The translations under genes were made by a program, and so were the position numbers. Below the pieces are notes generated by a model. It was not told where the DNA came from. It was given only the letters and a program-made list of their open reading frames with translations, and did not search any database. A stretch of DNA of 64,000 nt from Paenibacillus abyssi (GTDB taxonomy: Bacteria; Bacillota; Bacilli; Paenibacillales; Paenibacillaceae): assembly GCF_014640295.1 (NCBI RefSeq), contig NZ_BMGR01000001.1, positions 62,001 through 126,000 on the forward strand, written 5' to 3'. Shown one piece after another: positions 34,429-44,165 of the stretch. How positions within the stretch are numbered: the stretch's first letter is position 1; the number at the start of each line of letters is the position of its first letter.

Positions 34429-35546
34429 TGTTGCAGGATATAATCAATGACGAATATTATATGCGCTTAGCTTTGGAGCTTGCGAAGAAGGCGCAAGGAC
34501 AAACGGGAATCAACCCCATTGTAGGCTGCGTTGTGGTTAAAGCGGGTCGAATCATCGGCGTGGGGGCACATCTTAAACGGGGAGAGGGACATGCGGAGGT
34601 TCACGCCCTGCAGATGGCAGGTACGGAAGCGGAAGGCGCTACAGTATACGTCACGCTGGAGCCATGCAGCCATTTCGGCAAAACGCCGCCCTGCTGTGAG
34701 CGGATTATTGACGCCAAAGTTGCTAAGGTCGTCGTGGCGATGGTCGATCCGAATCCAAAGGTGGCCGGCAGAGGGATCGCTAGGCTTCGTGAGCAAGGCA
34801 TTAATGTAACGGTCGGCGTGCTTGAAGCTGAAGCGATGGCGTTAAATGAGGCATTCATTAAATATGTGACGACGGGGCTTCCATTTATTACGTTGAAAAC
34901 AGCCAGCACGCTGGACGGGAAAATCGCAGCAAAGAGCGGTGATAGCCAATGGGTGACCGGGCCAAAAGCAAGAGAGCTGGTCCATACACTGCGCCATTTA
35001 AATGACGGGATCATGGTTGGTGCCGGTACGGCGCTGACTGATGATCCGCTGCTGACCACTAGGCTAACCGTGCCTGCGATCAGCCCGGTACGCATCGTCG
35101 CCGATTCTAAGCTTCGACTGCCGCTGACATCGCAATTAATAAGCGATGGGACAACCAAGACGATCATTTTGACGACGGAGCAAGCCGACCGCGCTAAGAT
35201 TCGAGCGTTGGAAAATGCCGGAGCGATGGTACTCGCTTGCGGAGCGGGGAGCCAAGTGGACTTGAAGCAAGCGATGAAACGAATAGGCGAATTAGAGATC
35301 GGATCGATCCTGCTTGAAGGTGGCGGCCGTTTGAACGGAGCCATGCTTGAAGCGGGATTGATTGACAAGCTTGTGCTTTTCTTTGCCCCGAAAATCATCG
35401 GCGGAGCTGCAGCTCCGGTTAGTTTCCAGTTCGAAGGCTGGGATCGAATGGCCGACGCGGTGCAGCTTCGCAACATGAAGGTGGATATCATTGGGGATGA
35501 CCTCTGTGTTTCTGGTTATCCCATCTATCCAGCCAGCCAAAGATAG
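34428..35546 (+). CDS. ribD: Bifunctional riboflavin deaminase/reductase RibD
   Basis: 372 aa. The N-terminal deaminase domain (~8-150) has the zinc ligands HAEVHAL and EPCSHFGKTPPCCE. The C-terminal reductase domain (~153-365) has TLDGKIA, a GDSQWVTG cofactor loop and LLEGGGRLNG. It carries out the second and third steps of riboflavin synthesis. The start is GTG at 34428 or TTG at 34431, both directly after the riboswitch terminator; the first ATG (34461) lacks a ribosome site and would cut the fold. Confidence 0.94.
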   Translation: MLQDIINDEYYMRLALELAKKAQGQTGINPIVGCVVVKAGRIIGVGAHLKRGEGHAEVHALQMAGTEAEGATVYVTLEPCSHFGKTPPCCERIIDAKVAKVVVAMVDPNPKVAGRGIARLREQGINVTVGVLEAEAMALNEAFIKYVTTGLPFITLKTASTLDGKIAAKSGDSQWVTGPKARELVHTLRHLNDGIMVGAGTALTDDPLLTTRLTVPAISPVRIVADSKLRLPLTSQLISDGTTKTIILTTEQADRAKIRALENAGAMVLACGAGSQVDLKQAMKRIGELEIGSILLEGGGRLNGAMLEAGLIDKLVLFFAPKIIGGAAAPVSFQFEGWDRMADAVQLRNMKVDIIGDDLCVSGYPIYPASQR

Positions 35547-35558
35547 GAGGGGATCCCT

Positions 35559-36236
35559 GTGTTTACCGGACTCATAGAAGAAATCGGCACGATGCGCCAA
35601 GCCCGCCAGCAAGGCGAGGCGATGGTATTAACGATCGCAGCATCGAAAGTATTGCAGGATGTTAAGTTAGGGGACAGCATCTCCGTGAACGGCGTATGTT
35701 TGACGGTCATTTCCTATGATCAAACGACCTTTTCTGTTGATGTGATGCCGCAAACCTATCGGCATACGAACTTAAAGGAACTGCGCAGCGGGCAAACCGT
35801 GAATCTGGAGCGCGCGATGCAAGCCGGGGGCCGCTTCGGCGGGCATATCGTACAGGGCCATGTGGATGCCATCGGCACAATTATTTCCAGGAACAAAGAT
35901 GTGAACGCGGTCGTCTTCACGATTCGCCCCGAGAACAAGGAATCGATGCGTCATTTGATCCCGCAGGGCTCCGTAACATTGGATGGCATCAGCTTGACTG
36001 TCGTAAGCGCCACGGAAGACGCTTTTAGCGTTTCTATCATTCCGCATACGCTGAAGGAAACGGCATTGCAGTCCAAGCAAATTGGCGAGACAATCAATAT
36101 TGAAACCGACATTTTAGGAAAATATGTTGATCATTTACTGCATTTCGGTCGTTCCTCCGGCAGTTCAGCGGCTGTTTCGGGTTCCGGGGAGCAACGGCTG
36201 ACGGCGGCATTTTTATCCGAGCATGGTTTCTTGTAA
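35559..36236 (+). CDS. ribE: Riboflavin synthase alpha subunit RibE
   Basis: 225 aa with a GTG start behind GATAGGAGGGG. Two lumazine-binding repeats start MFTGLIEEIG and HIVQGHVDAIG; SVNGVCLTV and TLDGISLTVV are the paired active-site segments. It dismutates two lumazines to riboflavin. Twelve bases from ribD. Confidence 0.96.
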   Translation: MFTGLIEEIGTMRQARQQGEAMVLTIAASKVLQDVKLGDSISVNGVCLTVISYDQTTFSVDVMPQTYRHTNLKELRSGQTVNLERAMQAGGRFGGHIVQGHVDAIGTIISRNKDVNAVVFTIRPENKESMRHLIPQGSVTLDGISLTVVSATEDAFSVSIIPHTLKETALQSKQIGETINIETDILGKYVDHLLHFGRSSGSSAAVSGSGEQRLTAAFLSEHGFL

Positions 36237-36266
36237 GAAAGATTATGATCCAGGAGGGGAACAGAC

Positions 36267-37505
36267 ATGGAACAGGAGATAAAATTTGACGCGATTGAAG
36301 ATGCCATATATGATCTGATCTTAGGGAAATCGGTTATTGTTGTAGATGATGAGGATCGGGAGAACGAGGGCGATCTCATTGCTTTGGCTGATAAAGCGAC
36401 ACCTGAGGTTATCAACTTTATGATTTCGGAAGCGCGGGGGCTTGTATGTGTGCCGATTACGCAAGAAAGGGCGGAGGAGCTGGATTTGCCGCCAATGGTT
36501 GCCCATAACACAGATTATCATGGTACAGCTTTTACGGTTTCAGTCGATCACATTTCCACAACGACAGGGATCTCGGCTCATGAACGGGCGCTGACAGTTA
36601 AAGCGCTGATCGACAAGAACACGAAAGCTGCCGATTTCCGTAAGCCGGGCCACATCTTTCCGCTGATCGCCAAGAAAGGCGGCGTTCTGAGAAGAGCGGG
36701 ACATACGGAAGCGGCGATCGATCTGGCGCGGATGTGCGGTTCTGCACCGGCCGCGGTGATCTGCGAAATTATCAAGGAAGACGGAACCATGGCAAGGCTG
36801 CCTGATCTTTTGGAGTTTCGCGTAAAGCACAATCTCAAGCTCATTACGATTCAGGATATGATCCATTACCGCAATGAAAAGGAAAAGCTCGTCGAACGTA
36901 TCGTCGATGTCAAAATGCCTACGGATTTTGGTACGTTCAGAGCGATTGCATATTCGAATGAAGTGGACGGGAAAGAGCATGTAGCGCTTGTGAAAGGGCA
37001 GATCGACAGCACAGTGCCGACCTTAGTGCGCGTTCATTCCGAATGCTTGACCGGCGATGTGTTTCACTCTCACCGCTGCGATTGCGGCCCACAGCTGGAA
37101 GCAGCACTGCGGCAGATCGACGAGGCGGGCCATGGTGTTCTGTTGTATATGCGTCAGGAAGGCCGCGGAATCGGATTGATCAACAAATTGAAAGCTTATG
37201 CGCTGCAGGAGCAGGGATTCGACACCGTCGACGCGAATATTAAATTAGGATTTGCTCCGGATTTGCGGGATTATGGCATAGGAGCTCAGATTTTGAAGGA
37301 TCTTGGCATACGCCAGATGCGCTTGCTCACCAACAACCCGCGTAAAATAAAAGGGTTGGAGGGTTACGGCATTGAGGTTGTTGAACGTGTGCCGCTGCAA
37401 ATGAAGGAAAATGAAGATAACACCCGTTATTTGCATACAAAACAATCCAAGCTGGGACATTTGCTAAGCTTTGAAGAAAACGAAAATCCACAAACTGAAC
37501 AATAA
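36267..37505 (+). CDS. ribBA: RibBA: DHBP synthase / GTP cyclohydrolase II
   Basis: 412 aa fusion. The N-terminal dihydroxybutanone-phosphate synthase (~8-210) has [11 protein letters not shown], the GLVCVPIT region and [11 protein letters not shown]. The C-terminal GTP cyclohydrolase II (~215-400) has zinc cysteines in [18 protein letters not shown] and RQEGRGIGL. It provides both precursors of riboflavin. Confidence 0.97.
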   Translation: MEQEIKFDAIEDAIYDLILGKSVIVVDDEDRENEGDLIALADKATPEVINFMISEARGLVCVPITQERAEELDLPPMVAHNTDYHGTAFTVSVDHISTTTGISAHERALTVKALIDKNTKAADFRKPGHIFPLIAKKGGVLRRAGHTEAAIDLARMCGSAPAAVICEIIKEDGTMARLPDLLEFRVKHNLKLITIQDMIHYRNEKEKLVERIVDVKMPTDFGTFRAIAYSNEVDGKEHVALVKGQIDSTVPTLVRVHSECLTGDVFHSHRCDCGPQLEAALRQIDEAGHGVLLYMRQEGRGIGLINKLKAYALQEQGFDTVDANIKLGFAPDLRDYGIGAQILKDLGIRQMRLLTNNPRKIKGLEGYGIEVVERVPLQMKENEDNTRYLHTKQSKLGHLLSFEENENPQTEQ

Positions 37506-37523
37506 TTGAAGGGATGAAGAACA

Positions 37524-37994
37524 ATGACGAAAGTATATGAAGGACATTTAGTTACAAAAGGCTTGAAATATGGCATCGTAGTAGGCAGATTTAACGAATT
37601 CATTACGGGCAAATTATTAAGCGGAGCGCTTGATGCATTAAAGCGCCATGGTGCCGAGGAGTCTGAAATCGAAATCGCCTGGGTTCCTGGAGCGTTTGAA
37701 ATTCCGTTAATCGCACAAAAAATGGCGGAAAGCGGTAAATATGACGCAGTCATCACGTTGGGAGCTGTTATCAGAGGATCAACACCGCATTTTGATTATG
37801 TATGTAATGAAGTGGCAAAAGGTGTATCTGCCATTTCTCTCAAAACCGGCGTGCCGACGATCTTTGGTGTGCTGACGACCGATTCAATCGAACAAGCTGT
37901 CGAGCGTGCGGGCACAAAAGCCGGCAACAAGGGCTGGGAAGCGGCAGCGACAGCGATTGAAATGGCGAATTTGACACAAGCTTTAAAGGGTTAA
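37524..37994 (+). CDS. ribH: 6,7-dimethyl-8-ribityllumazine synthase RibH
   Basis: 156 aa. Motifs: [42 protein letters not shown] (catalytic His) and [17 protein letters not shown]. It condenses the two RibBA/RibD products. Last gene of the rib operon; 21 bases from scpA with no terminator seen. Confidence 0.97.
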   Translation: MTKVYEGHLVTKGLKYGIVVGRFNEFITGKLLSGALDALKRHGAEESEIEIAWVPGAFEIPLIAQKMAESGKYDAVITLGAVIRGSTPHFDYVCNEVAKGVSAISLKTGVPTIFGVLTTDSIEQAVERAGTKAGNKGWEAAATAIEMANLTQALKG

Positions 37995-38015
37995 CGCAGG
38001 CGGGAGGATGACACC

Positions 38016-38801
38016 GTGACGGTGCTTTATAAGCTGGAATCATTTGAAGGTCCGCTGGATTTGCTGCTTCACTTGATCGATAAAGCGGAGATCGACATTC
38101 ATGAAATATCGATAAGTGAAATAACCGATCAGTACATGGGTTACCTAAATGCCATGCAGGAGCTTGAGCTTGATGTGACGAGCGAATTTCTGGTCATGGC
38201 GGCGACCCTGCTATCGATCAAAAGCAAGCAGTTGCTGCCTAAGCCTCCTGTCCAGCCGGATGACTTCGATGATTACTGGATGGACGATGATGGCTTGGAT
38301 CCGCGTGATGAGTTGATTCAAAAGCTCGTGGAATACCGTAAATACAAACAGATTGCCGAACAACTGCGCGAAAAGGAAGCGGAACGAAGCCTCGTTTACA
38401 CCAAGGAGCCGGAGGATCTGACGCCTTTTATGTCGAAGGTTCAGGTGAACCCGGTAAAAGGGTTGCATGTCTCCGATCTGATTATGGCATTCCAGAAGGC
38501 GCTCAAGCGTGCGGCAAGGCGATCTTTCGTAGCGACAGTAAGACGGGATGAGATCTCAGTCAAGGATCGGATCGTCGATATCGTCGAGCTGCTGCGTCAG
38601 CATGAAATGGTTCGTTTTTCCCGCCTGGTGCGGCAGGATATGGTTCGCCATGAAATCGTGGTTACCTTTTTGGCGATATTGGAGTTAATGAAAATGAAGC
38701 AGATCCGATGTTATCAGGATCGGCTTTTTGAGGATATTGTGATTTATTGGAGAGGGGAAACAACGGACAGTGGACTTTCCGACATTGAAATCGATTATTG
38801 A
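38016..38801 (+). CDS. scpA: Segregation and condensation protein ScpA
   Basis: 261 aa kleisin with a GTG start after GGGAGGATG. N-terminal YKLESFEGPLDLLLHLIDK with SEITDQYMGYL, C-terminal winged helix (FLAILELMKMKQI). It bridges SMC heads together with ScpB. Its end overlaps the scpB start by 32 bases. Confidence 0.96.
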   Translation: MTVLYKLESFEGPLDLLLHLIDKAEIDIHEISISEITDQYMGYLNAMQELELDVTSEFLVMAATLLSIKSKQLLPKPPVQPDDFDDYWMDDDGLDPRDELIQKLVEYRKYKQIAEQLREKEAERSLVYTKEPEDLTPFMSKVQVNPVKGLHVSDLIMAFQKALKRAARRSFVATVRRDEISVKDRIVDIVELLRQHEMVRFSRLVRQDMVRHEIVVTFLAILELMKMKQIRCYQDRLFEDIVIYWRGETTDSGLSDIEIDY

Positions 38802-39393
38802 GGGTCTGTTGTTTATGGCCGGAGATGAAGGCTTAAGCGCTAAACAGCTGGCTGAAATAGTACAACAGGATACAGGGCTTATACTCGATGTCGTTCACGA
38901 TCTGAAGGGTGATCTCGAAAAAACGCAGCGCGGCATCCGGATCGCTGAAGTGGCGGGCGGTTTTAGATTGACTACGAATCCGGCTCATGCTCCTTATTTT
39001 GAGCGTCTGGCATTCTCGCCTAGTCGTGCTAGCCTTTCACAAGCCGCGCTGGAGACACTCTCCATCGTGGCGTACAGACAGCCGATCACGAGGGTAGAGA
39101 TCGAAGAGATCCGCGGCGTAAAAAGTGAGAGAGCCCTTCACTCTCTGGTAGGAAAAGATTTGATTGAAGAGGTAGGACGTGCTGAAGCGGTAGGCAGGCC
39201 GATTTTGTACGGAACAACACGAGCGTTTCTTGATTACTTTGGTCTTTCCGGACTAAGCGCATTGCCGGAGCCTTCGGCGATGAATCCGGAAGATTTGTTG
39301 GATGAGCAGACTCAGATGTTGTTCGAGAAGCTCGACGAAAGGCAGTTAACGATTGACGAAATATCGCGTACAGAGCCTAAAGAACAGGAATGA
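38770..39393 (+). CDS. scpB: Segregation and condensation protein ScpB
   Basis: 207 aa with a GTG start inside scpA behind GGAGAGGGG. Two winged-helix domains: FPTLKSIIEGLLFMAGDEG at the start and LETLSIVAYRQPITRVEIEEIRG in the middle. ScpB dimers stabilise the SMC-ScpA complex. Confidence 0.96.
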   Translation: MDFPTLKSIIEGLLFMAGDEGLSAKQLAEIVQQDTGLILDVVHDLKGDLEKTQRGIRIAEVAGGFRLTTNPAHAPYFERLAFSPSRASLSQAALETLSIVAYRQPITRVEIEEIRGVKSERALHSLVGKDLIEEVGRAEAVGRPILYGTTRAFLDYFGLSGLSALPEPSAMNPEDLLDEQTQMLFEKLDERQLTIDEISRTEPKEQE

Positions 39394-39448
39394 GATTTGT
39401 ACGCCGGGTCATACTATATCTAACCAGCATCAGGAAACGAGGTGAAGC

Positions 39449-40144
39449 TTGAGAACTATGCTTCACACAGGTTGGATATGGATCGCGGCGGCAGGTCTCT
39501 TTTTTTTGTTGTTTGCCGCGATAGCCGCTATGCATATTGAGATACTGGCAAAGGTACGTAAAAAAAACGAGGATGATTATTTATCTTTTCGAGTTCAAGC
39601 AGTATGGGGGATTATTAATTACCATTTGGAAGTGCCGTTTATTCGATTCTTGGATGAAAAAGTACAAGTCAAGCAGGAGCAAACGGATAATTTTCCAGTT
39701 GGTGATAATCGAAAAGGCGGGTTAGAGAAGATCAGCATTGAAATGATCATGGACAAGCTTGAAAAAGCACGGATCCTGCTGAAATATACGGATCATTTGA
39801 CAGCGTGGGTTCGTAAAACATTAACGCATGTCAAAATTACAGCTTGGGACTGGCGCACAACAGTCGGTACTGGCGACGCGGCATGGACGGCGATGGCGAC
39901 GGGTTTTTTCTGGTCAGCACAAACTGCCCTGCTTGGCGGCATTTCGCAAATCATGCGGTTTTTGGCAGTACCCCGCATGCAGGTTGAACCGGAATATAAT
40001 CAAACGTTATTTACCACCGAGTGGTCCTGTATAGCGAAAATCCGCTTCGGTTATGCTATTCTTGCCGGACTGCATTTATTGGTTCGCATAAGAAAGGTGA
40101 AAGGAGGCGTTACAGCATGGCAGAACATCCTATTCAAGGCTTGA
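39449..40144 (+). CDS. DUF2953 domain membrane protein
   Basis: 231 aa with a TTG start behind GAGGTGA. One N-terminal TM (~10-30), then a DUF2953-type region (WDWRTTVGTGDAAWTAMATGFFW; VEPEYNQ) ending with a hydrophobic segment. In B. subtilis YtfI-type proteins with this domain precede ytfJ, as here; the ytfJ start lies within its 3' end. Function unknown; a sporulation link is inferred from ytfJ. Confidence 0.78.
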   Translation: MRTMLHTGWIWIAAAGLFFLLFAAIAAMHIEILAKVRKKNEDDYLSFRVQAVWGIINYHLEVPFIRFLDEKVQVKQEQTDNFPVGDNRKGGLEKISIEMIMDKLEKARILLKYTDHLTAWVRKTLTHVKITAWDWRTTVGTGDAAWTAMATGFFWSAQTALLGGISQIMRFLAVPRMQVEPEYNQTLFTTEWSCIAKIRFGYAILAGLHLLVRIRKVKGGVTAWQNILFKA

Positions 40145-40596
40145 TGCAAACCGCTATGGAGAACATCAAAGAGATGGTTGATGTAAATACCATTGTGGGC
40201 GATCCTGTGCAAACACCTGACGGCAGCGTGATCATGCCGATTTCGAAGGTAGGTTTTGGTTTTGTTGCTGGCGGAAGCGATATTCGTCTGGACGGCTCAT
40301 TAAGCGGTCAGCACCAAGCGGATGCTCACAACGCTGCAGTCTCTCTTCCGTTTGGCGGCGGAAGCGGCGGCGGGGTGTCCATTACGCCAATCGCCTTTTT
40401 GGTGGTTGGCACGCAAGGTGTAAAAGTTGTGCCGCTTGACAATCAGACACACCTCATTGAACGTGTCATTGACTCTGCACCAAAAGTATTTGATAAAATT
40501 CAAACGATGTTCAAGCATAGCGGATCCATGGCAACCGACGCGCCGATACCGGTTACTATGGGTTCAGGCACCAGCGACAATGGAAAATTGATCTAA
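40117..40596 (+). CDS. ytfJ: GerW-family sporulation protein YtfJ
   Basis: 159 aa from the ATG at 40117, behind AAAGGAGGCG; it overlaps the DUF2953 gene by 28 bases in another frame. Motifs MAEHPIQGLMQTAMENIKEM, GDPVQTPDGSVIMPISKVGF and a Gly-rich centre (GGGSGGGVSITPIAF). Required for normal spore germination in B. subtilis; exact role unknown. Confidence 0.92.
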   Translation: MAEHPIQGLMQTAMENIKEMVDVNTIVGDPVQTPDGSVIMPISKVGFGFVAGGSDIRLDGSLSGQHQADAHNAAVSLPFGGGSGGGVSITPIAFLVVGTQGVKVVPLDNQTHLIERVIDSAPKVFDKIQTMFKHSGSMATDAPIPVTMGSGTSDNGKLI

Positions 40597-40614
40597 TTAA
40601 CATCCCGACTTATA

Positions 40615-40658
40615 AAAACTGCCCGGACGGCCATACGGTCTGACGGGCAGTTTTTTGC
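40615..40658 (+). terminator. Terminator after ytfJ
   Basis: AACTGCCCG / CGGGCAGTT with an inner stem around GACGGCCATACGGTC, then six T. Confidence 0.92.
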
Positions 40659-40770
40659 TTGTAAAAATAAGACGATCGCTAATGACAGGACATATCCCGG
40701 CGCTTGGATCATATAATGTACAAGACCCCGGCGTATGCTGCGCCGCAAAGAAGGAGAGGGAATAGACATA

Positions 40771-41949
40771 ATGGCACGCCTTCCAAAACGGTTTCTAAGC
40801 ACATTTCTTATCATGATGATTGCCGCGGGATTGCCAGGAATCACTCCATACGCGAATGCTGAGCCTGCGAAGGTGTACACGAATGCTTATGCGGCGGCAT
40901 TAATTGATGTGGAGTCCGGCAGGATCTTATATACGCAGCGTGGCGATGAACGAACGAAAATCGCCAGCCTGACCAAGATTATGACTGCGATCGTCGCAAT
41001 CGAACAGGGCAAATTGTCCGATATTGTCAAGGTCAGTAAACAGGCGGCCGGCAAGGAAGGATCCTCTATATATTTAGAGCATAACGAAGAAATGAGTCTG
41101 CACGATATGCTGTACGGCCTGATGCTTCGCTCCGGAAACGATGCAGCAACGGCGATTGCTGAGCATGTCGGCGGATCTCAGCAAGGCTTTGTCCATTTGA
41201 TGAATGAGAAAGCGCAGTGGCTGGGATTAGACAACACCCATTTTATGAATCCGCATGGCTTGGATCATGAGAATCACTATTCCTCGGCCAATGATCTGGC
41301 AAAGCTGACGGCTTACGCGCTTAAAAACGAGACGTTTCGCGATATCGTGAAAACAAAATCAAAGAAGGTAACCAATCGGGATTATTCATGGATCAACAAA
41401 AACAAAATGCTGTCCATGTACGATGGGGCCGATGGCGTAAAAACCGGTTACACAACGCAAGCTTTACGTTGCCTTGTCAGCTCAGCGACCCGAGGCGGAC
41501 AACAGCTGGCTGCCGTTACATTGAATGACCGGGATGATTGGGTGGATCACCGCAAGCTGCTGGATTGGGGATTCGAGCATTATCCGCTTCAAACGGTTGT
41601 TAAACAAGATCAGGTTGTGTCAGGCTACCCTCTGGCCGTAGGGCGTACGTTCCGATATCCGTTTGCGGAAGGGGAGCAGGCAGGCCTTAGAACAAAGCTT
41701 ATATTGGCCGATGCGAGGACCTCCTCATACGCGTTAGGAGAGAGAGGCGGACTGGAGCTATATTTGAAAGAAACGAAGATTGGTACAGTTCCTGTATATG
41801 AAACGGCAGGACAGGACGCACAGAGCCAAAGTTTCAGGCATAATAATCAGCAGCCGCATAAGGCAGCCTGGAGCATGAATAGAAGCATTCAAGAGAAGTC
41901 ATCCTTCGCGTCTTCGTTGATGAAGGTAGTGAAGAGCTTGCTTGGTTAG
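40771..41949 (+). CDS. dacB: D-alanyl-D-alanine carboxypeptidase DacB (sporulation type)
   Basis: 392 aa from the ATG at 40771 after AAGGAGAGGG. The signal peptide ends near PYANA-EP (30). S11 motifs: SLTK (66-69), SGN in LRSGNDAATAIAEH and KTG in GVKTGYT. Followed by spmA and spmB as in B. subtilis, where mother-cell DacB tunes cortex cross-linking. A TCATATA upstream (40713 region) could be part of a sigma-E promoter, but the spacing is poor. Confidence 0.92.
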   Translation: MARLPKRFLSTFLIMMIAAGLPGITPYANAEPAKVYTNAYAAALIDVESGRILYTQRGDERTKIASLTKIMTAIVAIEQGKLSDIVKVSKQAAGKEGSSIYLEHNEEMSLHDMLYGLMLRSGNDAATAIAEHVGGSQQGFVHLMNEKAQWLGLDNTHFMNPHGLDHENHYSSANDLAKLTAYALKNETFRDIVKTKSKKVTNRDYSWINKNKMLSMYDGADGVKTGYTTQALRCLVSSATRGGQQLAAVTLNDRDDWVDHRKLLDWGFEHYPLQTVVKQDQVVSGYPLAVGRTFRYPFAEGEQAGLRTKLILADARTSSYALGERGGLELYLKETKIGTVPVYETAGQDAQSQSFRHNNQQPHKAAWSMNRSIQEKSSFASSLMKVVKSLLG

Positions 41950-41960
41950 GAGGATGAAAC

Positions 41961-42620
41961 ATGGTCAACTGGATCTGGTTATTCTTAATTGTTGTAAGCG
42001 TTGTGTTTGCAGCATTTAACGGACGGATGGAGCTGGTTACCGAGGCTGCTTTCGAAGGCGCGAAAACCGGCGTAACGGTAAGCTTCGGCTTAATCAGCAT
42101 TCTGGTCTTTTGGCTAGGCATGATGCGCATCGGCGAGGATGCGGGGCTGCTTCGCAAATTAGCCGGCCTGCTCGGCCCGCTCGTCCGTTTTTTATTTCCC
42201 GATGTCCCTCGTAATCACCCGGCTCTAGGCTATATTATGACCAATATGAGCGCCAATATATTGGGTCTTGGCAATGCCGCAACACCGATGGGCATTAAAG
42301 CAATGCAGGAGCTGCAAAAGCTCAATCCGGATAAAGAGACCGCAACGCCGGCAATGTGTACGCTGTTGGCTCTTAATACTTCGAGCATTACGCTCGTTCC
42401 GACCACCCTTATCGCCATCCGGATGAACTTTGAATCCGCGCATCCGGCCGAGATCGTTGGCACGACTTTAATCGCTACATCCATTGCCACAGCAGCGGCA
42501 ATACTAGCAGACCGCTGGTATCGCAGCCGGGTAAGACCTCCGCTCGTTCCGGCGATCAAAGGGACTGGCGGGCCTTCGGGCAGCGGAGAATCGGGAGCGG
42601 GAACATCGCTGCTCTCTTGA
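41961..42620 (+). CDS. spmA: Spore maturation protein SpmA
   Basis: 219 aa nucleoside-recognition (Gate) domain membrane protein with about five TM helices. NMSANILGLGNAATPMGIKA is the conserved loop. It is needed for spore core dehydration and heat resistance together with SpmB. Eleven bases after dacB. Confidence 0.95.
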   Translation: MVNWIWLFLIVVSVVFAAFNGRMELVTEAAFEGAKTGVTVSFGLISILVFWLGMMRIGEDAGLLRKLAGLLGPLVRFLFPDVPRNHPALGYIMTNMSANILGLGNAATPMGIKAMQELQKLNPDKETATPAMCTLLALNTSSITLVPTTLIAIRMNFESAHPAEIVGTTLIATSIATAAAILADRWYRSRVRPPLVPAIKGTGGPSGSGESGAGTSLLS

Positions 42621-42635
42621 AAGGTGTGAACCATA

Positions 42636-43169
42636 ATGTATGAAGTCGTCACCCTTCTCTCGGTATGGGCGATCCCGGCGATGATCGTATTCATCCCCCT
42701 CTATGCCGCTTTTCGTAAGGTACCTGTATACGAGTCTTTTGTTGAGGGAGCCAAAGGCGGCTTTGATACGGCTATCCAGATTATCCCGCACTTGGTCGGC
42801 ATGATGGTGGCGATCAGCATGTTCCGTGCATCCGGCGCGATGGAAATGATAGTACAAGCCATGCGTCCGTTTTTTGATTGGATGGGCATTCCTTCCGAGG
42901 TGCTGCCGCTAGGCGTATTGAGGCCATTAACAGGTGCCGGCTCACTGGCATTTACTACCGAGCTGATCAAGACGTATGGTCCCGATTCGATGATTGGAAG
43001 AATTGCTTCTACGATACAGGGCAGCACGGATACGACGTTATATGTGCTTACTGTTTATTTTGGGGCAATCGGCATCAGACGAACAAGATATGCGCTTAAG
43101 GTGGGCTTGTTCTCCGACCTGGTCGGATTTGTCGCGGCTATTTTCATTTGCCTTTACATTTTCGGCTAA
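42636..43169 (+). CDS. spmB: Spore maturation protein SpmB
   Basis: 177 aa Gate-domain membrane protein. Motifs: YESFVEGAKGGFDTAIQIIP, LRPLTGAGSLAFTTELI and GSTDTTLYVLTVYFGAIGIR. Forms the complex partner of SpmA; 15 bases apart. Confidence 0.95.
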   Translation: MYEVVTLLSVWAIPAMIVFIPLYAAFRKVPVYESFVEGAKGGFDTAIQIIPHLVGMMVAISMFRASGAMEMIVQAMRPFFDWMGIPSEVLPLGVLRPLTGAGSLAFTTELIKTYGPDSMIGRIASTIQGSTDTTLYVLTVYFGAIGIRRTRYALKVGLFSDLVGFVAAIFICLYIFG

Positions 43170-43192
43170 AAACAGATAAGTTTCGGCAGCTG

Positions 43193-43219
43193 GAAGAGGG
43201 GGGATAACCCCTCTTTTTT
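43193..43219 (+). terminator. Terminator after spmB
   Basis: AAGAGGGG / CCCCTCTT with loop GGATAA, then six T. Confidence 0.9.
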
Positions 43220-43343
43220 GCTGTCAATTCATGAACATTTCGTCACATTCTTCATTAGTGTGCGGGGAATCGGGCTTGGCTTCGCCGCCGCCGCTTGTGC
43301 TTTTATCACTGGATAGGTATGATGGAGGATGAGGTGAAAGATA

Positions 43344-44087
43344 TTGGAACGTTTACAGAAAATATTAGCGCAGGCGGGTGTCGCTTCGCGTCGAAAATGT
43401 GAAGAGCTTATTCAATCAGGACAAGTGCAGGTCAATGGAGAAACAGTTACGACATTAGGGGTGAAGGCGGATCCGCTCCAGGATGTGATTACCGTTAATG
43501 GGAGACCGATCAGGAGTGAGAAAAAGCTCTATTTGATGATGAATAAACCTAAAGGTGTTATCACAAGCGCAAAGGATCCTGAAGGCCGTAAGATCGTATC
43601 TGACTTTTTGCCAGATATCAAGGAGCGGGTCTACCCGGTCGGCAGATTGGATTATGATACCGAAGGACTGCTGCTGCTTACGAATGACGGGGAATTTGCG
43701 AATAAGCTGACTCATCCGAAGCATCACGTTCCCAAGACTTATCTGGCAACCGTGAAGGGAGTTCCGCATGGAACAGCACTGGAGAAGCTGGCTAAAGGAA
43801 TTAAGCTTGAGGATGGCATGACGGCCCCCGCAGAGGTGGAGTATTATGACGTTGACCCGGACAGCAAGCAATCGACTATTACGATTACGATTCATGAAGG
43901 TCGGAACCGGCAGGTGCGTAGAATGTTCGATGCGATATCCCATCCGGTCATTCGTCTCAAACGCGTACGCTTTGGTGAGCTCGGTCTGCAGAATTTGCAG
44001 CGGGGCAAGTATCGCCATTTGACGCCGCAAGAGGTGAAAGAACTGCTGGACCTCGCGGGCAAGACACATAATATTCATAAAAAGTGA
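43344..44087 (+). CDS. rluB: 23S rRNA pseudouridine synthase RluB
   Basis: 247 aa with a TTG start after GAGGTGAAAG. S4 RNA-binding domain (~2-48; RLQKILAQAGVASRRKCEELI), then RsuA/RluB-type synthase with catalytic Asp in VGRLDYDTEGLLLLTNDG and NRQVRRMFDAISHPV. Gene order spmB-rluB-resA is conserved. The 174-base gap upstream shows only the spmB terminator. Confidence 0.93.
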   Translation: MERLQKILAQAGVASRRKCEELIQSGQVQVNGETVTTLGVKADPLQDVITVNGRPIRSEKKLYLMMNKPKGVITSAKDPEGRKIVSDFLPDIKERVYPVGRLDYDTEGLLLLTNDGEFANKLTHPKHHVPKTYLATVKGVPHGTALEKLAKGIKLEDGMTAPAEVEYYDVDPDSKQSTITITIHEGRNRQVRRMFDAISHPVIRLKRVRFGELGLQNLQRGKYRHLTPQEVKELLDLAGKTHNIHKK

Positions 44088-44165
44088 GTGGCAGTTAAAG
44101 CAAATAAACGGTGATATTCGTTATAATGTAACTATTAAATGTAATGTTATTTAGGTGGTGGAACG

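Noticed and set aside
34601-35491. 296-codon open frame on the minus strand opposite ribD
   Set aside because: It lies entirely against a clear RibD gene, lacks a ribosome site and shows low-complexity Ser/Pro-rich sequence typical of antisense frames.
36540-36980. 146-codon minus-strand frame opposite ribBA
   Set aside because: Antisense to conserved RibBA motifs; no independent support.
43455-44078. 207-codon minus-strand frame opposite rluB
   Set aside because: RluB has all catalytic motifs on the plus strand; this frame has no ribosome site or domain.
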